The notes under the pieces were generated by a model. That model did no database searches. It was not told the DNA's origin and saw only the letters and a program-made list of their open reading frames with translations. From Litorimonas sp039962885 (GTDB lineage: Bacteria; Pseudomonadota; Alphaproteobacteria; Caulobacterales; Maricaulaceae), in assembly GCA_039962885.1 (NCBI GenBank), contig JBDVGI010000262.1, forward strand, positions 1 to 5,003: a stretch of DNA of 5,003 bases. The letters are read 5' to 3'. The stretch's first letter is position 1; the number at the start of each line of letters is the position of its first letter. Shown one piece after another: positions 1-5,003 of the stretch. The translations under genes and the position numbers were made by a program.

Positions 1-164
1 CCGATAGCGTTAAGGCTTTCTTGGTCAGTCAAGGTGTGAGCCCGAGCCGTTTAACCAGTGTATCTTACGGTAAAGAGCGCCCGATTGATGGCCGTTCTAA
101 CGAAGAAGGTTGGGCTCGAAACCGTAACGGATTCACTAGCCTGAAACTTGGCGGGCAAAGCTAA
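1..164 (+). CDS. pal: Pal, peptidoglycan-associated lipoprotein (C-terminal end only)
   Basis: Only the last 53 codons are present, read in the frame starting at base 3 and ending at TAA 162-164. Pal is an outer-membrane lipoprotein whose OmpA-like domain binds peptidoglycan and which partners with TolB in the Tol-Pal envelope system. Seen here is the end of the OmpA-like domain: a helix ending in LVSQGVSPSRL, the strand SVSYGKERPID, then GRSNEEGWARNRN, which matches the typical Pal pattern of YGKE-P followed by an acidic helix and Asn-Arg. The tail NGFTSLKLGGQS replaces the more usual NRRA-V-type ending, a modest variation. The lipobox, signal peptide and peptidoglycan-contacting residues lie outside the window. 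The following cpoB gene supports the call, since pal-cpoB is the standard end of the tol-pal cluster. OmpA itself is a less likely alternative. Confidence 0.9.
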   Translation, partial: DSVKAFLVSQGVSPSRLTSVSYGKERPIDGRSNEEGWARNRNGFTSLKLGGQS

Positions 165-172
165 TATACCTC

Positions 173-193
173 AATATAGTTTAAACTAATATT
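173..193. repeat. imperfect 21-bp palindrome with perfect 12-bp core
   Basis: Nine bases after the pal stop codon there is a perfect palindrome, TAGTTTAAACTA (177-188). The flanks AATAT (173-177) and ATATT (189-193) also pair if one A on the right side is bulged, giving about ten-base arms. The centre is TTTAAA, so an RNA hairpin would have almost no GC pairs and be weak. A protein-binding operator or a chance AT-rich palindrome fits as well as a processing hairpin. No function can be assigned from the sequence alone. Confidence 0.45.
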
Positions 194-221
194 AGGATTA
201 ATATTGCAGTAACCATCCTAA
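192..221. repeat. 7-bp inverted repeat in the pal-cpoB spacer
   Basis: TTAGGAT (192-198) is the exact reverse complement of ATCCTAA (215-221), with a 16-base loop between. The sequence continues with CGGCC and four T at 227-230, so a weak terminator or partial attenuator after pal is conceivable, but the long loop and the gap before the short T run argue against an efficient one. An mRNA hairpin that adjusts the pal to cpoB ratio is another possibility. The heptamer TAATATT also occurs twice here (187-193 and 199-205). Confidence 0.35.
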
Positions 222-293
222 CGGCCTTTTAACACGTAACATTGAATTATTTGGGTTATGTTAGACGGGTTTTGATAAAATGAGGTTCGTAAA

Positions 294-1226
294 ATGCGTA
301 TTTTCTTAATGACGAGTGTTGCAGTTATAATAGGGCTTAGCAGCCCAGCTTATGCACAATCTAAAAAAGATTTAGCGGCGCAAAATGCGGCGCTCAATGA
401 ACGGCTGACGCGACTAGAGCAACGTATGCTAACGGGCGACCCTGCGGCTGAGCGGCTGATGCAGCGTATTGATGCGCTTGAAAGCGCGCAGCGTAGCCTA
501 CGCGGGGAACTAGAAACAATTAGCTTTGAACGCGATAATTATAAAAATGAGTTGCAAGCTTTAAGTGCGGACTTACGCGATATGCAAGCGCAGTCTAACA
601 GAATGAAAATTCATTTAGATGCTGTAGATTTAGTGGCTAAGGAAACTCAGGCTGCAAGAAATCAAAGTCTGAATGCTGGCCTTAATCAATCATCGTCGCA
701 ATCCACATACCAGAATCCAAACTTATCGTCTGTGCCTGCTGCGCCAGTGTTTCGAGAACAAGAATTTGCACCGCAATCTGAAATAAATTCGAATATATCT
801 ACGGGGACATTCGGAGGCTCGAGCGCCACCCAAGCGCCTGCGAATGATTTGTCAGAACTTGGACAAATTGGAAAAACGAAGCTTGCTGAAGGAGATTTTT
901 CAGGGGCACAAACGGCACTGTCTCAATATTTAGAGTTTAACCCAGATGCGCCCGATGTTGGGGAAATGCAATATTGGTTAGGGGAGAGTTATTTCGTGCG
1001 CGGTGGTTATGCTGATGCGGCGGATGCTTATATTGCGTCTATGAGAACTGCGCCGCAAGGCATTAAAGGTCCAGAAGCCATGGTGCGTCTTGGCGCCAGC
1101 CTGCGTGAGCTCGGCCAAACTTCGGCGGCTTGCCAGACCCTTGGTAGTTTCGCGGCGCAATATCCTAACGCTCCCGTAACTGTGAAAGAAAAAGCCCAAT
1201 TAGAAGCTGCGCGCACAGGGTGTTAA
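294..1226 (+). CDS. cpoB: CpoB (YbgF), Tol-Pal-associated periplasmic TPR protein
   Basis: CpoB is a periplasmic protein that in E. coli links the Tol-Pal system to peptidoglycan synthesis by PBP1B during outer-membrane constriction. The 310-residue product has a Sec signal peptide (about 1-21, basic start MRIF, hydrophobic core, AYA then Gln at the likely cleavage site). A charged, heptad-like helical region (about 25-115) is the trimerising coiled coil. A low-complexity Ser/Asn/Gln/Pro linker follows (about 120-185), then a TPR domain (about 187-310) with motifs such as KLAEGDFSGAQTALSQYLE and MQYWLGESYFVRGGYADAADAY. Cysteines at 280 and at the very last residue (310) could form a disulfide. 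I recall paired cysteines of this kind in alphaproteobacterial homologues. The start is supported by TGAGG at 281-285, eight bases before ATG. It lies 129 bases after pal and is probably cotranscribed with it; I see no convincing promoter at a suitable distance. Function is inferred from domain order and position. Confidence 0.93.
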   Translation: MRIFLMTSVAVIIGLSSPAYAQSKKDLAAQNAALNERLTRLEQRMLTGDPAAERLMQRIDALESAQRSLRGELETISFERDNYKNELQALSADLRDMQAQSNRMKIHLDAVDLVAKETQAARNQSLNAGLNQSSSQSTYQNPNLSSVPAAPVFREQEFAPQSEINSNISTGTFGGSSATQAPANDLSELGQIGKTKLAEGDFSGAQTALSQYLEFNPDAPDVGEMQYWLGESYFVRGGYADAADAYIASMRTAPQGIKGPEAMVRLGASLRELGQTSAACQTLGSFAAQYPNAPVTVKEKAQLEAARTGC

Positions 1227-1243
1227 TGCTATTGTGCGGCTAA
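1226..1243 (+). other. five-codon ORF (MLLCG) overlapping the cpoB stop, in frame with tilS
   Basis: The cpoB stop TAA (1224-1226) overlaps an ATG (1226-1228) that has AGGG at 1217-1220, a good ribosome-binding distance. The reading frame runs MLLCG and stops at TAA 1241-1243, three bases before the tilS ATG. It is in the same frame as tilS. The likely tilS ATG itself has no clear ribosome-binding sequence. This may be a coupling device in which ribosomes terminate and restart at tilS, a remnant of an older tilS start cut off by a stop, or chance. Confidence 0.3.
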
Positions 1244-1246
1244 TTT

Positions 1247-2530
1247 ATGATAGCAGCCCATCTTGATAAAAAACTCAAGGCTTTAATGCCAAATGAGACA
1301 GCGTCTTTTGCCATTGCCTATTCAGGCGGTGGCGACAGCACGGCATTGTTGCATGCGCTTAAAGATCATCCGCAGCTCAAAATGGTTTATATTCTTGATC
1401 ATAAACTCCGCGATGGATCAGATGTGGAAGCCCAAAAGGCTTATGAATTTACCAAAAGCTTAGGTTTGCACGCTGAAATTTTGTCATGGGTTAATCAAGG
1501 GGTTGATACCGCGATCCAAGAACGTGCCCGCGCCGCAAGATATAGCTTAATTGGGCAGGCCTGCCGAGAAGCCTCTATTGAGTATTTGTTAACAGGCCAT
1601 CACAAAGATGACCAAGCCGAAACGCTCTTTATGCGATTTGAGCATAAAACAGGCTGGCGCGGTGCCGCGGGCATGGCAGAGATGGAATATGCGCCGATTT
1701 GGCCTGAAATGGCCATGGTGACAATATTACGGCCTTTGTTGAATATCTCTCGTAAAGCGTTGATGGATTATAACAATACTCATGACTTAAACTGGATTGA
1801 AGATCCGAGTAACTGCAACCCTAACTTTGAGCGCGTGCGGGCACGCAGCTACTTAAAGCAAAATCCGCAAATGGCGATTGATCTTTTAGAAGCCCAATTG
1901 GATTTGCGCGAAGGCCTAACACAAGAGCGTCGCCGTCTTGGTAAAATTGCGCGTGAGCATGTAACGCTTGATGAGCAAGGCATTATCACGGCCCGTAAAA
2001 ACTGTCCGAGTGAATTGCTATATTATTTATTTCGTGTTGCGAGCGGTGAAGGTAGGATGATTGAGCGAAGTAAAATTGTTAGGTTGGTGGAATTTATGCA
2101 AACGGCGCGTTTTACTTCGGCGACGCTGGGCGGTGCGCTTATTCGGCGGAACCCATCCGAACATGGCTTCATTTTGTGTCGTGATCTCGTGGTTGTCACA
2201 GGCCGTAAAGACGCAAATGTGCCACCCAAAGCTTTGAAAATGTCATTTACGGATAAACCGCAAATTTGGGATGGACGTTATGTGTTTAACGGGCCGAGCG
2301 AGTATAGTGTGAATTCTGCTTATGCAGCGCGTAGTCTCATGGGCAATATGGAATTAAAGCGCTTGCGTGATTACCCAGCAGCCGTTCGTCAAACTTTGCC
2401 AGTTGTGATAAAAGACGGGAAGGTTTTAGATATTGGAGGGCAAGCCCAAGACGAGACAGGACCGTATTTGCTCAAATCCCTTATCAAGGCGCGACTTGAA
2501 GCCACACTTGGCATAAGTTTAGTGCAGTAA
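1247..2530 (+). CDS. tilS: TilS, tRNA(Ile)-lysidine synthetase
   Basis: TilS uses ATP and lysine to convert cytidine 34 of the CAU-anticodon tRNA-Ile to lysidine, changing its charging from Met to Ile and its reading from AUG to AUA; it is cytoplasmic and normally essential. The 427-residue protein has the N-type ATP-pyrophosphatase fold at its N-terminus: PP-loop SGGGDS at 26-31, the DHKLRDGS strand-loop at 51-58, and TGHHKDDQAET at 116-126, where families usually show (A/G)HHxDDQAET. The block WIEDPSN with F-RVRAR (183-200) is the other TilS signature. The C-terminal half (about 215-427) is poorly conserved in the family and probably contacts the tRNA. ATG 1247 is the first possible start, because TAA 1241-1243 lies in frame just upstream. 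It has no good ribosome-binding sequence, so translation may be coupled to cpoB, which ends 20 bases earlier. Length and motifs look intact. Confidence 0.95.
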   Translation: MIAAHLDKKLKALMPNETASFAIAYSGGGDSTALLHALKDHPQLKMVYILDHKLRDGSDVEAQKAYEFTKSLGLHAEILSWVNQGVDTAIQERARAARYSLIGQACREASIEYLLTGHHKDDQAETLFMRFEHKTGWRGAAGMAEMEYAPIWPEMAMVTILRPLLNISRKALMDYNNTHDLNWIEDPSNCNPNFERVRARSYLKQNPQMAIDLLEAQLDLREGLTQERRRLGKIAREHVTLDEQGIITARKNCPSELLYYLFRVASGEGRMIERSKIVRLVEFMQTARFTSATLGGALIRRNPSEHGFILCRDLVVVTGRKDANVPPKALKMSFTDKPQIWDGRYVFNGPSEYSVNSAYAARSLMGNMELKRLRDYPAAVRQTLPVVIKDGKVLDIGGQAQDETGPYLLKSLIKARLEATLGISLVQ

Positions 2531-2542
2531 GAGGGTAAATAT

Positions 2543-2560
2543 ATGTATTATTCACCTTGA
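2543..2560 (+). other. five-codon ORF (MYYSP) with a strong ribosome-binding sequence before ftsH
   Basis: Directly after the tilS stop, GAGGG (2531-2535) lies seven bases before an ATG (2543-2545). The frame reads MYYSP and stops at TGA 2558-2560, inside the loop of the weak hairpin that ends in eight T. A ribosome on this ORF would cover the left arm of that hairpin. The layout resembles a leader peptide, but five codons is very short, it has no run of regulatory codons beyond two Tyr, and the GAGGG could be coincidental. Confidence 0.25.
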
Positions 2561-2574
2561 TGGTGCTTTTTTTT
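2553..2574 (+). terminator. weak candidate intrinsic terminator after tilS
   Basis: CACC (2553-2556) pairs with GGTG (2562-2565) around the five-base loop TTGAT, followed by one C and then eight T (2567-2574). The T run is excellent for an intrinsic terminator, but a 4-bp stem is short, so termination is likely partial at best. It would separate the pal-cpoB-tilS transcript from ftsH, consistent with the 109-base gap here. Confidence 0.4.
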
Positions 2575-2598
2575 GAAATTCTAACCCTTATATCATAT
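2573..2598 (+). promoter_or_regulatory. possible ftsH promoter, heat-shock (RpoH)-like
   Basis: TTGAAA (2573-2578) is followed, after 14 bases, by TCATAT (2593-2598). The TTGAA core and shorter spacer resemble sigma-32-type promoters (CTTGAAA, 13-15 bases, CCCCAT-T), although the C-rich part of the -10 element is missing. As a housekeeping promoter the nearest 17-base-spaced hexamer is TATGTA (2596-2601), a poor match. The heat-shock reading is attractive because ftsH is a heat-shock gene in several bacteria, but the sequence match alone is weak. Confidence 0.3.
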
Positions 2599-2611
2599 GT
2601 AAGTTTAACCG

Positions 2612-2630
2612 ATAGTCAGATTATAGTCAG
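2612..2630. repeat. ATAGTCAG direct repeat just before ftsH
   Basis: ATAGTCAG occurs at 2612-2619 and again at 2623-2630, exactly 11 bases apart, ending nine bases before the ftsH ATG. A near copy sits inside the first ftsH codons: ATTATAGTCTGG (2664-2675) differs from ATTATAGTCAGG (2620-2631) at one base. The spacing of 11 and then 44 bases places all three roughly on one DNA face. The AGG at 2629-2631 is probably also the ftsH ribosome-binding sequence. It could be a regulator site, a small duplication or chance. Confidence 0.35.
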
Positions 2631-2639
2631 GCCGATATA

Positions 2640-4553
2640 ATGCAAAATACAAATTTTCAGAAAATTATAGTCTGGGCGCTTATTGCGACAATGTTTGTTA
2701 TTGCAATAACGGCTGTGCAAACAGGTGTGTCTGGCCCGCAAAAGACGAATGAAATTATCTATTCTGACCTAGAGACCAAGATCAAAGCGAACGAAGTTGT
2801 AAGCGGGGTGCATGATGTTCAAGCGTCTCGAATTACAGGGGAATTGAGTACTGGTGATGATTACGTCGTCAACCTCAATCCATATGACACGGAAACCCAA
2901 GCTTTGTTTACAGAAAACAATGTCAAATTTGAGGTCAAACAGGTTAAGCAACAAAGCCTGCTAGCCAGCATGTTATTCAGCCTATTGCCGCTGTTAATCA
3001 TTGGCGCATTGTTCATTCTGTTTTTCCGAAACATGCAAGGCGGCGGCCGCGGCGGGGCTATGAGCTTTGGCAAATCTCGCGCTAAGCTTTTAACCGAAAA
3101 CACACAGCGCAAAACATTTGATGATGTTGCGGGCGTTGAAAGCGCCAAAGAAGACCTCAAAGAAGTTGTTGAATTTCTTCAAGACCCATCGCGCTTTACA
3201 CGTTTGGGCGCACGGATTCCAACGGGCGCTCTGCTTGTTGGCCCTCCAGGAACGGGTAAGACTTTGCTAGCCCGCGCGGTAGCAGGAGAGGCGGGCGTGC
3301 CGTTCTTTACAATTTCTGGCTCAGACTTCGTTGAAATGTTTGTTGGTGTCGGCGCGTCGCGTGTACGCGAGATGTTCGCCGATGCACGTAAGCAAGCGCC
3401 GTGTATTATCTTTATTGACGAGATTGACGCCGTAGGACGCCACCGCGGTGTTGGCACATCTGGTGGCCACGAAGAACGCGAACAAACGCTCAATCAATTG
3501 CTTGTAGAAATGGACGGATTTGAAGGCGATGAAGGCATCATCATTATCGCAGCAACAAACCGCCCTGACGTATTGGACAAAGCTTTGCTACGTCCAGGCC
3601 GCTTTGACCGCCAGATCGAAGTGCCTTATCCTGATATCTCTGGACGCGAGAAAATCATCGAGGTTCACATGAAGGGAAAGCCGATTGCGGCTGACTTAGA
3701 TGTGAAATATATTGCGCGCGGCACCCCTGGATTTTCTGGGGCTGACCTTATGAACCTTGTTAATGAAGCCGCACTTTTATCGGCGCGCCGTAATAAACTG
3801 AAGATCACAATGCGCGAATTTGAAGACGCGCGCGACAAAGTCATGATGGGCGCAGAACGCCGTACACTGGCTATGACGGACGAAGAAAAAGCGATGACGG
3901 CTTACCATGAAGCAGGCCACGCCATTGTGGGTTTGAATATGAAAGGAAGCCTTCCAATTCATAAAGCAACTATCATTCCGCGCGGACGTGCGTTGGGGAT
4001 GGTGCAATATATGCCAGAACGTGACCAGATTAGCCAATCTCGCGAAGAGATGGTTGCGCGTATGGCGATGGCGATGGGCGGACGAGCCGCAGAAGAACTT
4101 CATTTCGGTTATGATAAAGTGACCTCAGGCGCGAGCTCTGATATTGAACAAGTCACACGAATTGCTACAGCGATGGTGACGGAATGGGGCTTGTCTGACG
4201 AAATTGGTCCAATTGCTTATAAAAATACTGACCAACAAAGTTTCCACCCCGGCATTGGCCGTGGCTCATCTATCTCGCCTGAAACAGCTAAGTTGATTGA
4301 GAGCGAAATTAAGCGCTTTGTGACCGAAGCGCACGAAACGGCGGTTAAGGTCTTAAAGAAGAAAAAGAAGGACTGGGTCGCCTTAGCCGAAGCGTTGCTA
4401 GAATATGAAACGCTTTCGGGCGATGAGATTACTGTGCTGCTCTCGGACGGCATTAAACCAAAGCGGCCAGATAGCGGTAATTCACGGCCCAAGGTTTCGG
4501 CTGTACCGACAACGAAAAAGCCCAAGGGCTTAGGCGGCGCTACTGAAGCTTAA
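2640..4553 (+). CDS. ftsH: FtsH, ATP-dependent membrane zinc metalloprotease
   Basis: FtsH is a hexameric inner-membrane AAA+ protease that removes damaged membrane proteins and short-lived regulators (in E. coli LpxC and sigma-32). The 637-residue protein has a first membrane segment at about 8-27, a periplasmic domain at about 28-105 and a second membrane segment at about 107-129, with a Gly-rich linker after it. The AAA+ module shows Walker A GPPGTGKT (201-208), pore motif FVG (234-236), Walker B IIFIDEID (256-263), sensor Asn 307, and the second region of homology ending in RPGRFDR with arginine fingers 318 and 321. The peptidase domain has HEAGH (423-427), with Glu 424 catalytic and Asp 501 in GASSDIE as the expected third zinc ligand. 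All key residues are present. The C-terminal region has five lysines (573-577) and a basic, Pro/Lys/Ser tail (about 606-630), probably disordered. ATG 2640 is preceded by AGG at 2629-2631 and gives a normal N-terminus. Confidence 0.98.
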   Translation: MQNTNFQKIIVWALIATMFVIAITAVQTGVSGPQKTNEIIYSDLETKIKANEVVSGVHDVQASRITGELSTGDDYVVNLNPYDTETQALFTENNVKFEVKQVKQQSLLASMLFSLLPLLIIGALFILFFRNMQGGGRGGAMSFGKSRAKLLTENTQRKTFDDVAGVESAKEDLKEVVEFLQDPSRFTRLGARIPTGALLVGPPGTGKTLLARAVAGEAGVPFFTISGSDFVEMFVGVGASRVREMFADARKQAPCIIFIDEIDAVGRHRGVGTSGGHEEREQTLNQLLVEMDGFEGDEGIIIIAATNRPDVLDKALLRPGRFDRQIEVPYPDISGREKIIEVHMKGKPIAADLDVKYIARGTPGFSGADLMNLVNEAALLSARRNKLKITMREFEDARDKVMMGAERRTLAMTDEEKAMTAYHEAGHAIVGLNMKGSLPIHKATIIPRGRALGMVQYMPERDQISQSREEMVARMAMAMGGRAAEELHFGYDKVTSGASSDIEQVTRIATAMVTEWGLSDEIGPIAYKNTDQQSFHPGIGRGSSISPETAKLIESEIKRFVTEAHETAVKVLKKKKKDWVALAEALLEYETLSGDEITVLLSDGIKPKRPDSGNSRPKVSAVPTTKKPKGLGGATEA

Positions 4554-4566
4554 TTGAAATCACAAT

Positions 4567-4588
4567 CCCCCGCCACGGCGGGGGTTTT
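4567..4588 (+). terminator. intrinsic terminator between ftsH and folP
   Basis: CCCCCGC (4567-4573) pairs perfectly with GCGGGGG (4578-4584) around the four-base loop CACG, followed by TTTT (4585-4588). The 7-bp all-GC stem starting 13 bases after the ftsH stop is a good Rho-independent terminator, though the T run is short and readthrough into folP is likely. No separate promoter for folP is visible in the 48-base gap. Confidence 0.8.
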
Positions 4589-4601
4589 GCTATGAGGGAA
4601 T

Positions 4602-5003
4602 ATGCCGTTTCGCCGACCTGATATCATGGGCATTTTAAATGTTACCCCCGATAGTTTTTCGGATGGGGGGCGTTATGAGGGCGTAGAAATGGCTGTGCGG
4701 CAAGCCTTGCGCCTCATGGAGCAGGGCGCGGATATTATTGACATAGGCGGCGAGAGCACGCGTCCAGGTGCACAGGAAATTGATGTGGCCGAGGAAGTGC
4801 GCCGTACAGTCCCTGTGATTATGGCGTTACGCGAAGCCACACGCGAGCATGAAACTGGCCCGATAATTTCTATTGATACGCGCAAACCTGATGTGGCAGA
4901 GGCGGCAATATTGGCAGGCGCAGATGTTTGGAATGATGTCACGGCGTTGAGCTTTGATCCGCGCTCCGAAGCTATAGCCGCGGAGCTGGGGTGTCCCGTC
5001 ATT
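4602..5003 (+). CDS. folP: FolP, dihydropteroate synthase (N-terminal part, cut by window edge)
   Basis: FolP joins p-aminobenzoate to 6-hydroxymethyl-dihydropterin diphosphate to give dihydropteroate in folate synthesis; it is a cytoplasmic TIM-barrel enzyme and the sulfonamide target. The first 134 codons are present and open to the last base. Signatures are unmistakable: MGILNVTPDSFSDGG (residues 9-23), the diphosphate-binding strand 1 loop; DIGGESTRPGA (47-57), the loop 2 region; and SIDTRKPDVAEAAILAGADVWNDV, in which SIDT is 90-93 and NDV 111-113, the pterin-binding positions. ATG 4602 has GAGGG at 4594-4598, unusually close (three bases). An in-frame TGA at 4593-4595 rules out longer forms, and the only other start, ATG 4626, would begin right at the MGILN motif with no ribosome-binding sequence. 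The leader before MGILN is therefore only eight residues, shorter than in E. coli FolP. The rest, and perhaps glmM after it, should lie downstream. Confidence 0.95.
   Translation, partial: MPFRRPDIMGILNVTPDSFSDGGRYEGVEMAVRQALRLMEQGADIIDIGGESTRPGAQEIDVAEEVRRTVPVIMALREATREHETGPIISIDTRKPDVAEAAILAGADVWNDVTALSFDPRSEAIAAELGCPVI

Noticed and set aside
181..195. Possible CtrA site (TTAA, seven bases, TTAG) after pal
   Set aside because: The second half-site is imperfect, the region is AT-rich so TTAA is common, and no promoter elements accompany it.
251..279. TTGGGT, 17 bases, GATAAA as a cpoB promoter
   Set aside because: The -35 match is poor, and transcription would begin after the cpoB ribosome-binding sequence, leaving the mRNA without it.
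280..309. Short ORF from ATG 280 overlapping the cpoB start
   Set aside because: There is no ribosome-binding sequence before it, it is out of frame, and the TGAGG inside it serves cpoB ATG 294.
3777..4103. Open frame of about 108 codons on the minus strand inside ftsH, and similar minus-strand frames elsewhere
   Set aside because: They lie wholly within well-supported genes on the other strand, show no family motifs and have atypical composition (rich in Arg, Ser, His), so they are shadows of the real genes.
4592..4621. Nine-residue ORF from ATG 4592 overlapping the folP start
   Set aside because: Its only upstream purine run is the right arm of the terminator stem, and it is out of frame with folP; most likely chance.
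4673..5002. Long minus-strand open frame opposite folP
   Set aside because: The + strand encodes unmistakable dihydropteroate synthase motifs over the same bases; the minus frame is a Ser/Ala/Arg-rich shadow.
1..5003. Novel defence, mobile or biosynthetic system
   Set aside because: Every long coding region is a recognised housekeeping gene in a familiar alphaproteobacterial order; no transposase, integrase, tRNA, CRISPR-like repeats or unexplained gene-sized gap is present.

Overview
The window is a conserved housekeeping stretch from an alphaproteobacterium. It reads, all on the + strand: end of pal, then cpoB, tilS, ftsH and the start of folP. This order, with the tail of the tol-pal envelope cluster running into tilS, ftsH and folP, is a familiar alphaproteobacterial arrangement. 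The moderate base composition (clearly not the very high GC of many alphaproteobacteria) and the protein style would fit a marine member of the Hyphomonadaceae/Maricaulales type. That finer placement is a guess from general resemblance, not a search.

Layout: bases 1-164 hold the C-terminal 53 residues of Pal, the peptidoglycan-associated lipoprotein. Bases 165-293 are a 129-base AT-rich spacer with a near-perfect palindrome and a 7-bp inverted repeat. CpoB (294-1226) is a periplasmic coiled-coil/TPR protein that works with Tol-Pal. TilS (1247-2530) is the tRNA-Ile lysidine synthetase and starts 20 bases after cpoB. A 109-base spacer (2531-2639) carries a ribosome-binding-site-like sequence with a five-codon ORF, a weak hairpin followed by eight T, a possible heat-shock-type promoter, and an 8-base direct repeat. 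FtsH (2640-4553) is the complete membrane AAA+ zinc protease. A strong GC hairpin with four T follows at once, and folP (4602 to the window edge) begins only 13 bases later.

Functionally, Pal and CpoB belong to outer-membrane constriction and peptidoglycan remodelling at division. TilS makes the AUA-decoding tRNA-Ile, FtsH does membrane and regulatory proteolysis, and FolP makes dihydropteroate for folate. Only Pal and CpoB share a pathway; the rest is a conserved neighbourhood, not one machine.

I found no mobile element, CRISPR array, RNA gene, toxin-antitoxin pair or defence system, and no sign of a novel gene system. The observations worth a second look are all small and lie in the spacers: two five-codon ORFs next to gene starts, a possible leader-peptide/hairpin/promoter cluster before ftsH, the terminator squeezed between ftsH and folP, and the palindromes after pal. 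There is no gene-free stretch longer than 300 bases.
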